Part shown: in pieces, positions 1 to 8,500 of the stretch
How positions within the stretch are numbered: position 1 is the stretch's first letter
Layout of the letters: each line of letters opens with the position of its first letter
Translations under genes and position numbers: made by a program
NCBI GenBank assembly: GCA_002358905.1
Contig: DEPT01000073.1
Span: forward strand, 11,994-75,993
DNA from: Akkermansiaceae bacterium UBA3385
Lineage (GTDB): Bacteria > Verrucomicrobiota > Verrucomicrobiia > Verrucomicrobiales > Akkermansiaceae
Length of the DNA stretch: 64,000 nt
Direction of reading: 5' to 3'
Notes under the pieces: model-generated
The model's input: only the letters and a program-made list of their open reading frames with translations
Databases searched by the model: none
Told to the model about the DNA's origin: nothing

Positions 1-402
1 TGGTTCTCCGCTGACCTGAACTGCGCCCGCACCTTCGACACCGTGCAGGGTTGGTGGTTCGAGGCTCACGCCCGCTTCAAGGCTCCCATCATCGGCAGCC
101 CCGAGGACATTATCGTTGCCGGTATGCTGGAGTTCGGTATGAGCTGGGCTGCTAACTTCTACGAATCCTCCCACAATGCTTGCTCTAACGGTACTCAGGC
201 ATTCTGGCTGAAGCTTGCCACGCCTTGGTTTGTGGATGATGCCAAGAGTTTCATTCTGACTCCCTCTGTCAGCTTCAACTGGCTGGGTAAGGGTGGTATG
301 AAGGCCAACGAGAAGTCCCACGCCAAGGTGTTCGGTGGCGATTATGTGCCCTTCCGCCGCTTTGCAGTGGTGGGTGATGTCGCCGCAACCTACAAATTCT
401 AA
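1..402 (+). CDS. Outer-membrane beta-barrel protein, C-terminal part (5' end outside window)
   Basis: Open from the first base of the window; only the last 133 codons are present. The visible part is rich in alternating aromatic and polar residues and ends in AATYKF, with the C-terminal phenylalanine typical of proteins inserted by the BAM machinery. I infer an outer-membrane beta-barrel but cannot name the family from this fragment. A strong intrinsic terminator follows about 70 nt downstream, so it is the last gene of its transcript. Confidence 0.6.
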   Translation, partial: WFSADLNCARTFDTVQGWWFEAHARFKAPIIGSPEDIIVAGMLEFGMSWAANFYESSHNACSNGTQAFWLKLATPWFVDDAKSFILTPSVSFNWLGKGGMKANEKSHAKVFGGDYVPFRRFAVVGDVAATYKF

Positions 403-470
403 TCAATCACAGCGTTTTACGCTGGAAATAGCGCAGACAATATGCTAGCATAGAGTCTGTGGGCAGAGAA

Positions 471-507
471 GCCGCCCGCTGCGAGATTCAGTCGGGCGGC
501 TTTTTTT
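471..507 (+). terminator. Intrinsic terminator after the outer-membrane protein gene
   Basis: Stem GCCGCCCG / CGGGCGGC around a 13-nt loop, followed by seven T residues. It separates the first gene from the acyl-activating enzyme gene at 554. Confidence 0.9.
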
Positions 508-553
508 GCAAACCAGTTAATCGCATCTGGAACTTTTTATAACAATATACATT

Positions 554-2755
554 ATGGTAAGTCTGCTGAGTCTTAAAGGCAATCCGGTCAATGTGACTGG
601 TGAGGAAAACATTGTGAGCCCCGGTTTCTACATGCCGAACCGTCTGAGTGTGGCGGTGGGTAAGGCCTTGCATAAACTGCTGGACGGTAAAGTGTGCTAT
701 CTGGTGGATCCGACTTTTCCTCCACACCCGGAGGTGATGGAGTATCTCTCCAAGAAGAAGGTGCATATTGAATATTTCGACTTCCGTAAAACGACATCTC
801 GTGCCGTTCGTGAGCAGATTCTGGACCAGATGCACCAGGGGAACAGCGTGGTGTTCCTGCCGGGTGTGGTAAGTAAGACCCGCGGCTGCCACGCAGACGT
901 GCCGTCTCCCTTCCTTTCCACGGTGGGCAGTCTGCACATTTCGCCCGTACCTGTTTTCGTAGGTTATTACAGCGACTCGGTGAAGGATCTCTTCCGCAGT
1001 GAGCCCAAGGCGGGGTACAGTGAAGAACTGAGTATTCTGCCTCAGCTGCATCCCGGCCCGAAGACCGGTGAACGCCTTCTGGCAGCCTGGCTGCAGCGCA
1101 GTGCTGAAATTTATTCTGCACAGCCCCTGCTGCGCGGTTCTCTGGCCACCGCACTGGTTAAATCCATGAAGGCCAATCCCAAGGCAGAAATCATCGATGG
1201 TATGACCCATAGCACTCTGCCGTTCTTCAAGGTGCTGGGTGTGTCCATGACGGTGGCCAAGATTCTCAAGGATCGCGGTGATAAGCGCATGGGTGTGATT
1301 CTGCCTCCCGGCCCTGGTGGTACCATTGCGACTCTCAGTTGCTTGCTTGCAGGTGTGACTCCGGTGCTCATCAACTATGCATCCTCCAAGGCTGCCTTTG
1401 AAAGCACTGTGCGCCAGGCTGGTCTCAAGACGTTCATTACCGCCCGCAAGTTCATGCAGAAGCTGGATACCTTCCCATGGCCGCCGGAGGATCAGCTCAT
1501 CATTGTGGAAGATCTTCTCAAGGGATTGAACAAGAAGACGCTCATTACCAATGTACTCATGGCAAAGGCTGCTCCGGCCAGTGTCATCTGCAAGATGTTC
1601 GATACTGATGCACGTCGCAACAATGATGAAGCAGTGATGCTCTTCACCTCCGGTTCCAGTGGTGAGCCTAAGGGCGTGGTGCTCAGCCACCGCATGTTGC
1701 TGGCCAATGTGGCCCAGTGCGCCAACCGAATTCCGCTGACAGAGGAAAAATTCCTGGCCAGTCTTCCGATTTTCCACAGCTTCGGTCTTACGGTGACCAT
1801 GATGCTGCCGCTGCTTACCGGCTACAGTTTCTGCGCCTACCCGAACCCGACGGATGCCCGCAGTCTGTGCGAACTGTGCAAGCGCTATGCATTGACTGTT
1901 GTGTGCGCAACTCCCACTTTCGCCCGTGCCATGCTGCGCCGTGCTGATAAGGATACCTTTGCTGCTGTCCATTACTTCATTGTGGGTGCAGAGAAGCTGC
2001 AGGCTGATTTGGAACGTGAGTTCCAGGAACGCTGTGGCGTGACGTTGCTGGAAGGCTACGGCCTGACGGAAGCTTCCCCGGTGTGTGCGGTGAATATGCC
2101 GAATGCACCCATGATTCCCGAGTCTGCCTTCTATGTGCCCGGGCATCTGCCCCGCACCATTGGTATTCCGCTGCCCGGTATTGCCGTGCGCATCACCGAT
2201 GTGGATGATGATTCCAAGGAACTGCCGCTCACAGAGCAGGGTATGATCTGGTTCAAGGGTGCCAACGTGTTCACCGGCTATGTGGGCAAGTCTGAGCTGA
2301 ATCCCACGCTGTTCAAGGATGGCTGGTTCAAGACCGGCGATATCGGTCGCATGGATCTCAACGGCTTCATAACCCTGGGTGGCCGTCTTTCCCGCTTCTC
2401 CAAGATTGGTGGCGAAATGGTGCCCCACGAAGGTGTGGAACAGGCGCTTACGGATATCTTCTCCATTGATCCCACGGCTGAAGGCGGTGTGCAGATTGCC
2501 ATCACCGGTGTAACCGACCCGCAGAAGGGCGAAGCTCTGGTGCTGCTCTCTGCTCTGGAAGAACACCAGCGCAGCTCTGAGGAAAAGGCTATTCTGCAGC
2601 ATGTGCGCACTGCTCTGGCTGAGCGTCAGATGCCCACCCTCTGGGCTCCGAAGTACATTGTTCCTGTGGAAGCCATTCCGATTCTTCCCACCGGCAAGCT
2701 GGACCTGCGTAACTGCAAGCTCCTGGCAGAAGAAGCCCTGGCTTCTGTGCTGTAA
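554..2755 (+). CDS. Aas-like acyl-ACP/acyl-CoA synthetase with degenerate acyltransferase-like N-terminus
   Basis: The 733-residue protein belongs to the adenylate-forming superfamily. The ATP-binding loop LFTSGSSGEPKG lies near residues 363-375, GYGLTEASP near 499-507, TGDIGRMD near 594-601, and the C-terminal PTGKLD lysine motif near 712-717. These enzymes activate fatty acids as acyl-adenylates for transfer to ACP, CoA or a lysophospholipid. The first ~200 residues resemble the acyltransferase half of bifunctional Aas (VVFLPG in place of the usual FPEG block), but I see no HxxxxD catalytic motif, so this half may be inactive. Probably monocistronic: terminators lie on both sides. No Shine-Dalgarno precedes the ATG; TATAAC lies 10 nt upstream without a convincing -35. 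Confidence 0.82.
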   Translation: MVSLLSLKGNPVNVTGEENIVSPGFYMPNRLSVAVGKALHKLLDGKVCYLVDPTFPPHPEVMEYLSKKKVHIEYFDFRKTTSRAVREQILDQMHQGNSVVFLPGVVSKTRGCHADVPSPFLSTVGSLHISPVPVFVGYYSDSVKDLFRSEPKAGYSEELSILPQLHPGPKTGERLLAAWLQRSAEIYSAQPLLRGSLATALVKSMKANPKAEIIDGMTHSTLPFFKVLGVSMTVAKILKDRGDKRMGVILPPGPGGTIATLSCLLAGVTPVLINYASSKAAFESTVRQAGLKTFITARKFMQKLDTFPWPPEDQLIIVEDLLKGLNKKTLITNVLMAKAAPASVICKMFDTDARRNNDEAVMLFTSGSSGEPKGVVLSHRMLLANVAQCANRIPLTEEKFLASLPIFHSFGLTVTMMLPLLTGYSFCAYPNPTDARSLCELCKRYALTVVCATPTFARAMLRRADKDTFAAVHYFIVGAEKLQADLEREFQERCGVTLLEGYGLTEASPVCAVNMPNAPMIPESAFYVPGHLPRTIGIPLPGIAVRITDVDDDSKELPLTEQGMIWFKGANVFTGYVGKSELNPTLFKDGWFKTGDIGRMDLNGFITLGGRLSRFSKIGGEMVPHEGVEQALTDIFSIDPTAEGGVQIAITGVTDPQKGEALVLLSALEEHQRSSEEKAILQHVRTALAERQMPTLWAPKYIVPVEAIPILPTGKLDLRNCKLLAEEALASVL

Positions 2756-2776
2756 GCGAACATGCATGTTCTCCTG

Positions 2777-2814
2777 AACCGCCTCCGTGCTTACCATGCC
2801 GGGGGCGGTTTTTT
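2777..2814 (+). terminator. Intrinsic terminator after the acyl-activating enzyme gene
   Basis: Stem AACCGCC / GGCGGTT followed by TTTT, about 20 nt after the stop codon. Confidence 0.85.
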
Positions 2815-2879
2815 GCGAGTACGTGCAGCATGCACTACTCCGCCGCGTTGATTGTTGGCTTACTGTCACACGCGGGGGG

Positions 2880-2908
2880 TTGACCGGGATTGACACATGG
2901 CGTATGAT
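2880..2908 (+). promoter_or_regulatory. grpE promoter, predicted leaderless
   Basis: TTGACC, 17-nt spacer, TATGAT; only 7 nt separate the -10 box from the ATG at 2916, so the predicted transcription start is at or next to the start codon. This choice of start also removes an implausible 43-residue N-terminal extension. Confidence 0.75.
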
Positions 2909-2915
2909 ATGGGGC

Positions 2916-3452
2916 ATGAACGAGGAAGAGACAAAGCCCGCACCCGAAGAAGAGCTCGTTGATACGCCTGAGCCGCAGGTGGCAGAAGAGCAGCAGCCTG
3001 TAGATGAACTGACCAAATGGCGCGAAATGGCGCTGCGCACGGCTGCAGAGTATGATAATTACCGTAAGCGCTGCGTGAAGGACCGCGAGGATTTTACCAA
3101 GTATGCCAACCGTGGTCTGCTGGAGGAACTTCTGCCGGTGATTGATAATTTTGAAATGGGTATGCAGATGGCTCAGCAGGATACCAGTTCCATGATTTAC
3201 ATTGGCATGAGCATGGTGCAGAAGCAGTTGGCGGATTTCCTCTCCTCTCAGGGGGTAGAGGCTATCGACTGCGCTCCCGGTCAGGAGTTTGATCACAATG
3301 TGCATGAAGCTATCATGAGTGAACCGAGCGACCAGCCGGAGGGCAGCATTATCCGCATTCTGCGCAAGGGTTATAACCTGCGTGGTCGTCTGTTGCGCCC
3401 GGTGAATGTGGTGACGGCTGCACCTAAGGAATCTGCTGCGCCGGAGGCATAA
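2916..3452 (+). CDS. grpE: GrpE, nucleotide exchange factor of DnaK
   Basis: The 178-residue protein begins with an acidic, disordered stretch rich in Glu and Pro. A long helical region follows (ELTKWREMALRTAAEYDNYR), then the C-terminal beta domain with the family pattern DHNVHEAI and, near the end, VRLLRPVNV-like wording (RGRLLRPVNVV). GrpE releases ADP from DnaK so the chaperone cycle can turn. An in-frame GTG/ATG lies further upstream, but the ATG at 2916 gives the normal family length and sits directly behind a good promoter. dnaJ follows after 20 nt, so the co-chaperone pair is co-transcribed. dnaK is not in the window. Confidence 0.95.
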   Translation: MNEEETKPAPEEELVDTPEPQVAEEQQPVDELTKWREMALRTAAEYDNYRKRCVKDREDFTKYANRGLLEELLPVIDNFEMGMQMAQQDTSSMIYIGMSMVQKQLADFLSSQGVEAIDCAPGQEFDHNVHEAIMSEPSDQPEGSIIRILRKGYNLRGRLLRPVNVVTAAPKESAAPEA

Positions 3453-3472
3453 GTTTTAACGTATCGATCGTT

Positions 3473-4615
3473 ATGGCACAGGATTATTACGAGGTGCTGG
3501 GCATTGACCGCAATGCGGATGATGCCACCATTAAGAAGGCCTACCGCAAGCTGGCCATGAAGTATCACCCTGACCGCAATCCGGACAATAAGGAAGCGGA
3601 GGAGAAGTTCAAGGAACTGGGTGAGGCGTATGAGGTGTTAAGTGATGCCGATAAGCGCGCCGCGTATGACCGCATGGGGCATGAGGCGTTCAAGAATGGC
3701 GGTATGGGTGGCCCTGGTGGAGCAGGTGGTTTCGGTGGCTTTACGGACCCTGCCGATTTGTTCTCGCAGATATTTGGCGGGGCATTTGGTGGTTTCGGCG
3801 GCATGGGTGGCGGTGCTCGCCGCAAGGCAGATCCGCGTCGTCCTGGGTCTGATTTGCGTACAGATCTGGAAATCACGCTGGAGGAAGCTGCTGAAGGTTG
3901 CACCAAGACCCTGGAGGTGGAGCGTCTGGTTCCCTGTGAGGAATGTGGCGCCACAGGTTCCAAGGATGGCCGTGCCGGGTTCCAGCAGTGCCCCACTTGC
4001 CATGGTACGGGGGTGGTGACCCGCCAGAGTGGTTTCTTTGTGCAGCAGAGCACATGCCCCACCTGCCGGGGGGCCGGGCAGACTATCAGTAATCCCTGCT
4101 CCAAGTGCCACGGTGAGGGACGTGTTCACAAGGATGTCAAGATTTCCTTGCGCGTGCCCGCCGGTGTGAACACCGGCACCAAGCTGCGCTCCACCGGCAA
4201 TGGTGATGCCGGTACCCATGGCGGTGAAACCGGTGATCTTTATGTGTTCATTGAGGTGAAGCCGCATGATATCTTCAGCCGCGATGGCATGGACCTGCAC
4301 TGCACGATGCCCGTTCCTTTCATGGATGCGGTGATGGGTGGTGAAATGACGGTTCCCACGCTGGATGGCCCGGCCAAGCTCAAGCTGCCTGTCGGCACTC
4401 AGAGTAATACCATTTTCCGTGTTCGAGGCAAGGGTATGCCCAGTCTGAAAGGCTCCGGCCGTGGTGACTTGATGGTTGAGGTGCAGGTGGAAACACCCAC
4501 GAAGCTTTCCTCTTCTCAGGAAAAGGCACTGCGCGCCTTCGGGGAGACGCTCAAGGAAAGCAACCAGCCGGAAGTGGCTGATTTCCGCAAGAGGGCGGCT
4601 CGCTTCCTTAAATAA
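3473..4615 (+). CDS. dnaJ: DnaJ, Hsp40 co-chaperone
   Basis: Complete type I DnaJ of 380 residues. It has a J domain with the DnaK-stimulating HPD (YHPDRN near residues 30-35) and a Gly/Phe-rich linker at about 75-120. Four CxxCxGxG zinc-finger motifs follow between about 154 and 216 (CEECGATG, CPTCHGTG, CPTCRGAG, CSKCHGEG), then the C-terminal substrate-binding domains. It delivers unfolded clients to DnaK and stimulates its ATPase. It lies in the order grpE-dnaJ-rsmE with short gaps. No Shine-Dalgarno is visible before the ATG. Confidence 0.97.
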   Translation: MAQDYYEVLGIDRNADDATIKKAYRKLAMKYHPDRNPDNKEAEEKFKELGEAYEVLSDADKRAAYDRMGHEAFKNGGMGGPGGAGGFGGFTDPADLFSQIFGGAFGGFGGMGGGARRKADPRRPGSDLRTDLEITLEEAAEGCTKTLEVERLVPCEECGATGSKDGRAGFQQCPTCHGTGVVTRQSGFFVQQSTCPTCRGAGQTISNPCSKCHGEGRVHKDVKISLRVPAGVNTGTKLRSTGNGDAGTHGGETGDLYVFIEVKPHDIFSRDGMDLHCTMPVPFMDAVMGGEMTVPTLDGPAKLKLPVGTQSNTIFRVRGKGMPSLKGSGRGDLMVEVQVETPTKLSSSQEKALRAFGETLKESNQPEVADFRKRAARFLK

Positions 4616-4638
4616 ACCTTTAATCTGCTTCATTTTCC

Positions 4639-5382
4639 ATGCACAGGTGCTATGCCCCCGGGGCTGTTCTTTCAGCTGGTGCCGCGCTCGATATTGAGGG
4701 CGAGGAGGCTCGTCATGCACTGAAAGTTATGCGCCTGCGTGTGGGGGATGAGTGCGAGGTATTTAATGGCTGCGGACAGGCTGCAGTGGGGCGCATTGCT
4801 TCAACCGCCGGTAGTAGTCTTTTGTCGCTGGCAGAGTTGAGTCCGCTGCCGGATATGCCCCCTGTGGCGGGAATTACGCTGGCTCTGGCTGTGCCCAAGG
4901 GGAGTAATATGGATCTTATTGTCCAGAAAGCGGTGGAATTGGGCGTGCAGCGTATTATTCCTCTTATCACAGAGCGGACCATTGTGCGCCTCGACACCCG
5001 GGATGCCGCAGCTAAAACCGCCAAATGGAGCCGCACTGTGCTGGAGGCCTGCAAGCAATGCGGGGTGAATATGCTCCCGGTGGTGGAGCAGCCGCAGTCC
5101 TATGCTTCTTTCCTGCAGCGGTCTGATTTGCCTGCGCTGAAACTGCAGTGTGCTATTGTGCCGCATGCCCGCCCTCTGCGTACTTTGCTGGAGCAGGCTC
5201 GTGCTGCCGGGCAGGGGGACTGTGTGCTCCTGATTGGTCCGGAGGGCGATTTTTCTCCTGCGGAATATGCGGCCGGAGAATCGGCCGGGTATCTGCCTAT
5301 GAGCCTGGGTCCTATTATTCTGCGTGTGGAAACGGCCGTATTTCTGGCAGTGGCCGCGGCGCGCTACGCGCTGGACGCCTGA
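4639..5382 (+). CDS. rsmE: 16S rRNA m3U1498 methyltransferase RsmE
   Basis: The 247-residue SPOUT-fold methyltransferase has an N-terminal PUA-like part (GEEARHALKVMRLRVGDE) and the C-terminal knot signature LIGPEGDFSPAE near 197-208 plus LGPIILRVETA near the end. RsmE methylates N3 of U1498 of 16S rRNA in the small subunit. It starts 23 nt after dnaJ and is probably the last gene of the grpE operon. The dnaJ-rsmE neighbourhood recurs in many bacteria, which supports the call. A T-run follows the stop but its stem is weak. Confidence 0.93.
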   Translation: MHRCYAPGAVLSAGAALDIEGEEARHALKVMRLRVGDECEVFNGCGQAAVGRIASTAGSSLLSLAELSPLPDMPPVAGITLALAVPKGSNMDLIVQKAVELGVQRIIPLITERTIVRLDTRDAAAKTAKWSRTVLEACKQCGVNMLPVVEQPQSYASFLQRSDLPALKLQCAIVPHARPLRTLLEQARAAGQGDCVLLIGPEGDFSPAEYAAGESAGYLPMSLGPIILRVETAVFLAVAAARYALDA

Positions 5383-5428
5383 TTGGACGGCTTTTTTTTG
5401 CTTTTTCCTGCCAGTATTCATTTTGACC

Positions 5429-5457
5429 TTGCCTTGGCAAGGGGTATTTGGTAGAGT
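5429..5457 (+). promoter_or_regulatory. Autotransporter promoter
   Basis: TTGCCT, 17-nt spacer, TAGAGT. Unlike most promoters here, it leaves a leader of about 45 nt before the ATG at 5509. Confidence 0.55.
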
Positions 5458-5508
5458 GTGTAATGAGCGGCACCTGCCGCAATCCGTTTTTATCACCCAT
5501 CAACAATC

Positions 5509-8500
5509 ATGAAACTCCATCTTCCCAAGAGACTTCGCGCTGCTCTCCTGGCAGTATTGTCTGCGGCTGTTGCTTCTCCTGCCACAGCTCAGGTCACCAA
5601 TGGTGCAGTGTATGACTACACCTACTTCCAGCATGCTACGCAGACCCATGCTAATTTCCTGCACAATTCGATTACTTATCAGGACCCGCTCAATCCTGAA
5701 GAGACGAAAGATGATAACTTCAGCTTCCGTGATCCGCTGAGCACAGACCCGGAGGACAATTTCTTCAATGCCCGCGAAAATGACTGGACGCTCACGATTG
5801 ATGCATACAATATCGGGCCGACTGTTGATGATGATGAGTACGGTATTGGTTCCTTGATTTTTGGTACGTCATCTTTCACACTGCATAACGGCCGCCCCAC
5901 GGATACCGGGAAAGAGTATATTTCGCTCCAGGTTGCGGAGAGCTGCTCCATTATTCTTGACCTCGACGGTAACGTTCGCCTGATGACATCAGACAAGGAG
6001 ACGGCGGATGGTCCCGAACATGATGTCCGTCTGTTCAATGTGGAGCAGAAGTGGGATGTAGAAGACGTGGGTGATGAACTGGTGAGCTTCCGCCTGACCC
6101 TGTCCTGGGATGCCGATGGCGGTATCTACAATATTGACGGTGAACGATATGGTGCGCTGACTCTGCAGTCTGCCTACCTGCTTTCCAATGAGGATAGCCA
6201 TGAGGTAATCAAGGAGCTTAGCTCCCACAATACCGGGCGTGTTATTCTGGACCGTTACAAGATGCAGGAAGACTTCCTGTGTATCGAAGATCCGGAGAAG
6301 GATACCTCCGGCAATACGGCTGGTGGTGCTTTCTCTAATGTGGCAGAAGGCGGTACGATTTCGGCAACACTGCAGACTCCCGGTAATACCCCTGCCTGGT
6401 GTATTTATGGCAACACCAGTATTGCCTACCTGCTGGAGGGTCGCTACAATGATAATATCTCCGGATTCAGCCGCGCCATGGGGGAGACGGAACGTGTCAA
6501 GTTTATTGGTAACGAGAGTGTTATCTGGCTGACCAGCGGTGAGTATACTTATAAGAACCCCACATGGGCCAGCCCCGATCCCCAGGGTAAGACCGCAGAA
6601 ACCGGCGTTGGCTTCGGTGCGTATGCGGGAGCTACTCTTACGGTGGCGGAAACAGTGGTGAATTCTACGATTATCGGTGCAGATGCCACCGTCAATGCTG
6701 TGGGTGATGGCACCGTGCGTTTTGTTGTGAACACGAATGCAGTGCACTCCGTTGACCTGCCTGTTACCTTTGAGCCTCCTGTCATTGAAGAGGAAGATGA
6801 GGAGGAAGATGACGACCTGGCTGGTGAGGACGATGACCTGACAGAAGATGATGATCTGACGGAAGATGATGATCTGGTAGAGGATGATACAGACCTTGGC
6901 GAGGATGATGAGGAAGACGAAGATCGCCCCAGTTTCATTATTCAGCCGGATATTGCTGCCGGTGAGCGTTATATGACATTCCACACGCTGGGCGCCAATA
7001 CCAATGTTGAGCTTGAGGTTATCGGCACTCACGGTGTAACGGTGGTGCTGGGTACTGCTACCATTGGCAATGGCAATGATACCAATACCACCCGCATTAC
7101 CCGTTTGAAGCAGAATCCGGATGATAACAATCAGATGGGGGCTCTGAATGTGCAGGTGCACGGCAGTGTGCAGAAACAGAAGACTTCCTATGTGGGTACG
7201 CTGGAGAACCAGGAAGGCAACCTGACATTCAATGGTCGGGAGTATGTTGTTACTGAAAAGGACAAGAAGGGTAAGCCGCTTTCTGCAGAGGTTGTCTACT
7301 CTCGTCTCAGTGCTAAAGAGCTGATTGCTGACGGTGAAATCAAGGTGGATGCCATCGTCAAGGCCAGCGGTAAGGTGGAAGCCGGTACCCATGTGACCGT
7401 GCAGTCCGGTTATCTGGAGGCCGGTTCTCTTTATGCCCCGGGGCAGCTGGAGGTCAAACTTCCTGCTACGTCGATTGTCGTTGGGGAGGATGACCCGGAA
7501 ACGAAGAATAAGAATGAAGCTGTAGTGGTGCCGGTGGTGAATAACCTGGTGACAACCGTGAAGGTTTCCGGTGAGACCGTTATCGGTGGTTCTGTAGAGA
7601 TGCGCGGCGTGGGCGAGTTTGCCTCCCTGACGGCAGGCTATGGTGTCAATGTCTGGAATACTGATAATGCTGCTGCTCAGCTGAATGCAGATAGCATTAC
7701 ATCCAGCTTCGTGACCCGTCAGCTCAGCGTTGACGAACCAGTGCTGGATGAAGAAGGTAACGTTGTGCGTGATGAAAACGGTGTTGAGACCACCACGAGC
7801 AGCTACCAGAATATCCAGATTTCCCACAAGAAGCCTGAGACAGAGGAAACGGAAGAGGATACCCCGGTTGTGGCTGCAGAAGAGGCCGCCACTCCGCTGC
7901 TCAAGGATGGTGTCTATATAGGCATGGATGGCATTGTAGCCGGTACTATTGCAGCCGATACGGTAATTCGTATCGCTGCTGACTGCAGCACTGGTGTAGC
8001 CGCTACGACCATGGGTGGTTCCGAGCTCATCATTGGCAATGAGACCATCGCGACCAATATGACCAATAGTGGTGGCACTGTTCAGATTGACCCCATGCGC
8101 GGTGCGGGCGTCATTGCCTCTGCCGGCACCTTGGGTGCTGATACGCTGGTGCTGCCCAGCGGATACAGTCTGTCTGCTGCCGGATTGAATGTGAAGAATG
8201 GAATTGAGGCAGACGGTCTGCTTACCACTGGTGAGACTGCTGCCACGAGCTTCTCATTCACGCACGTTCCTGTTGCTACAGTTGCTGAGGAGGGAGAAAC
8301 GACTGAGGAATCCCATATCAATGTGCTTCAGTTCTCCTCACTCAAGGCTGATAGCATCAATATCGCGGATGACAGTGTTGTTGTTGCCACCGGTATTCTT
8401 GAGACAGAGAACGGTGCCACCATGGGTAACAATATCGTGTTCTCCGGCGCTACAGTGAAGGGTAATCTTACCATTACCGGTAAAGCTGAACTCTCTGGTA

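Noticed and set aside
488..3040. 850-codon open frame on the minus strand
   Set aside because: It lies opposite the acyl-activating enzyme and grpE genes, has His/Gln-rich, motif-free translation, and arises from the codon bias of the real genes.
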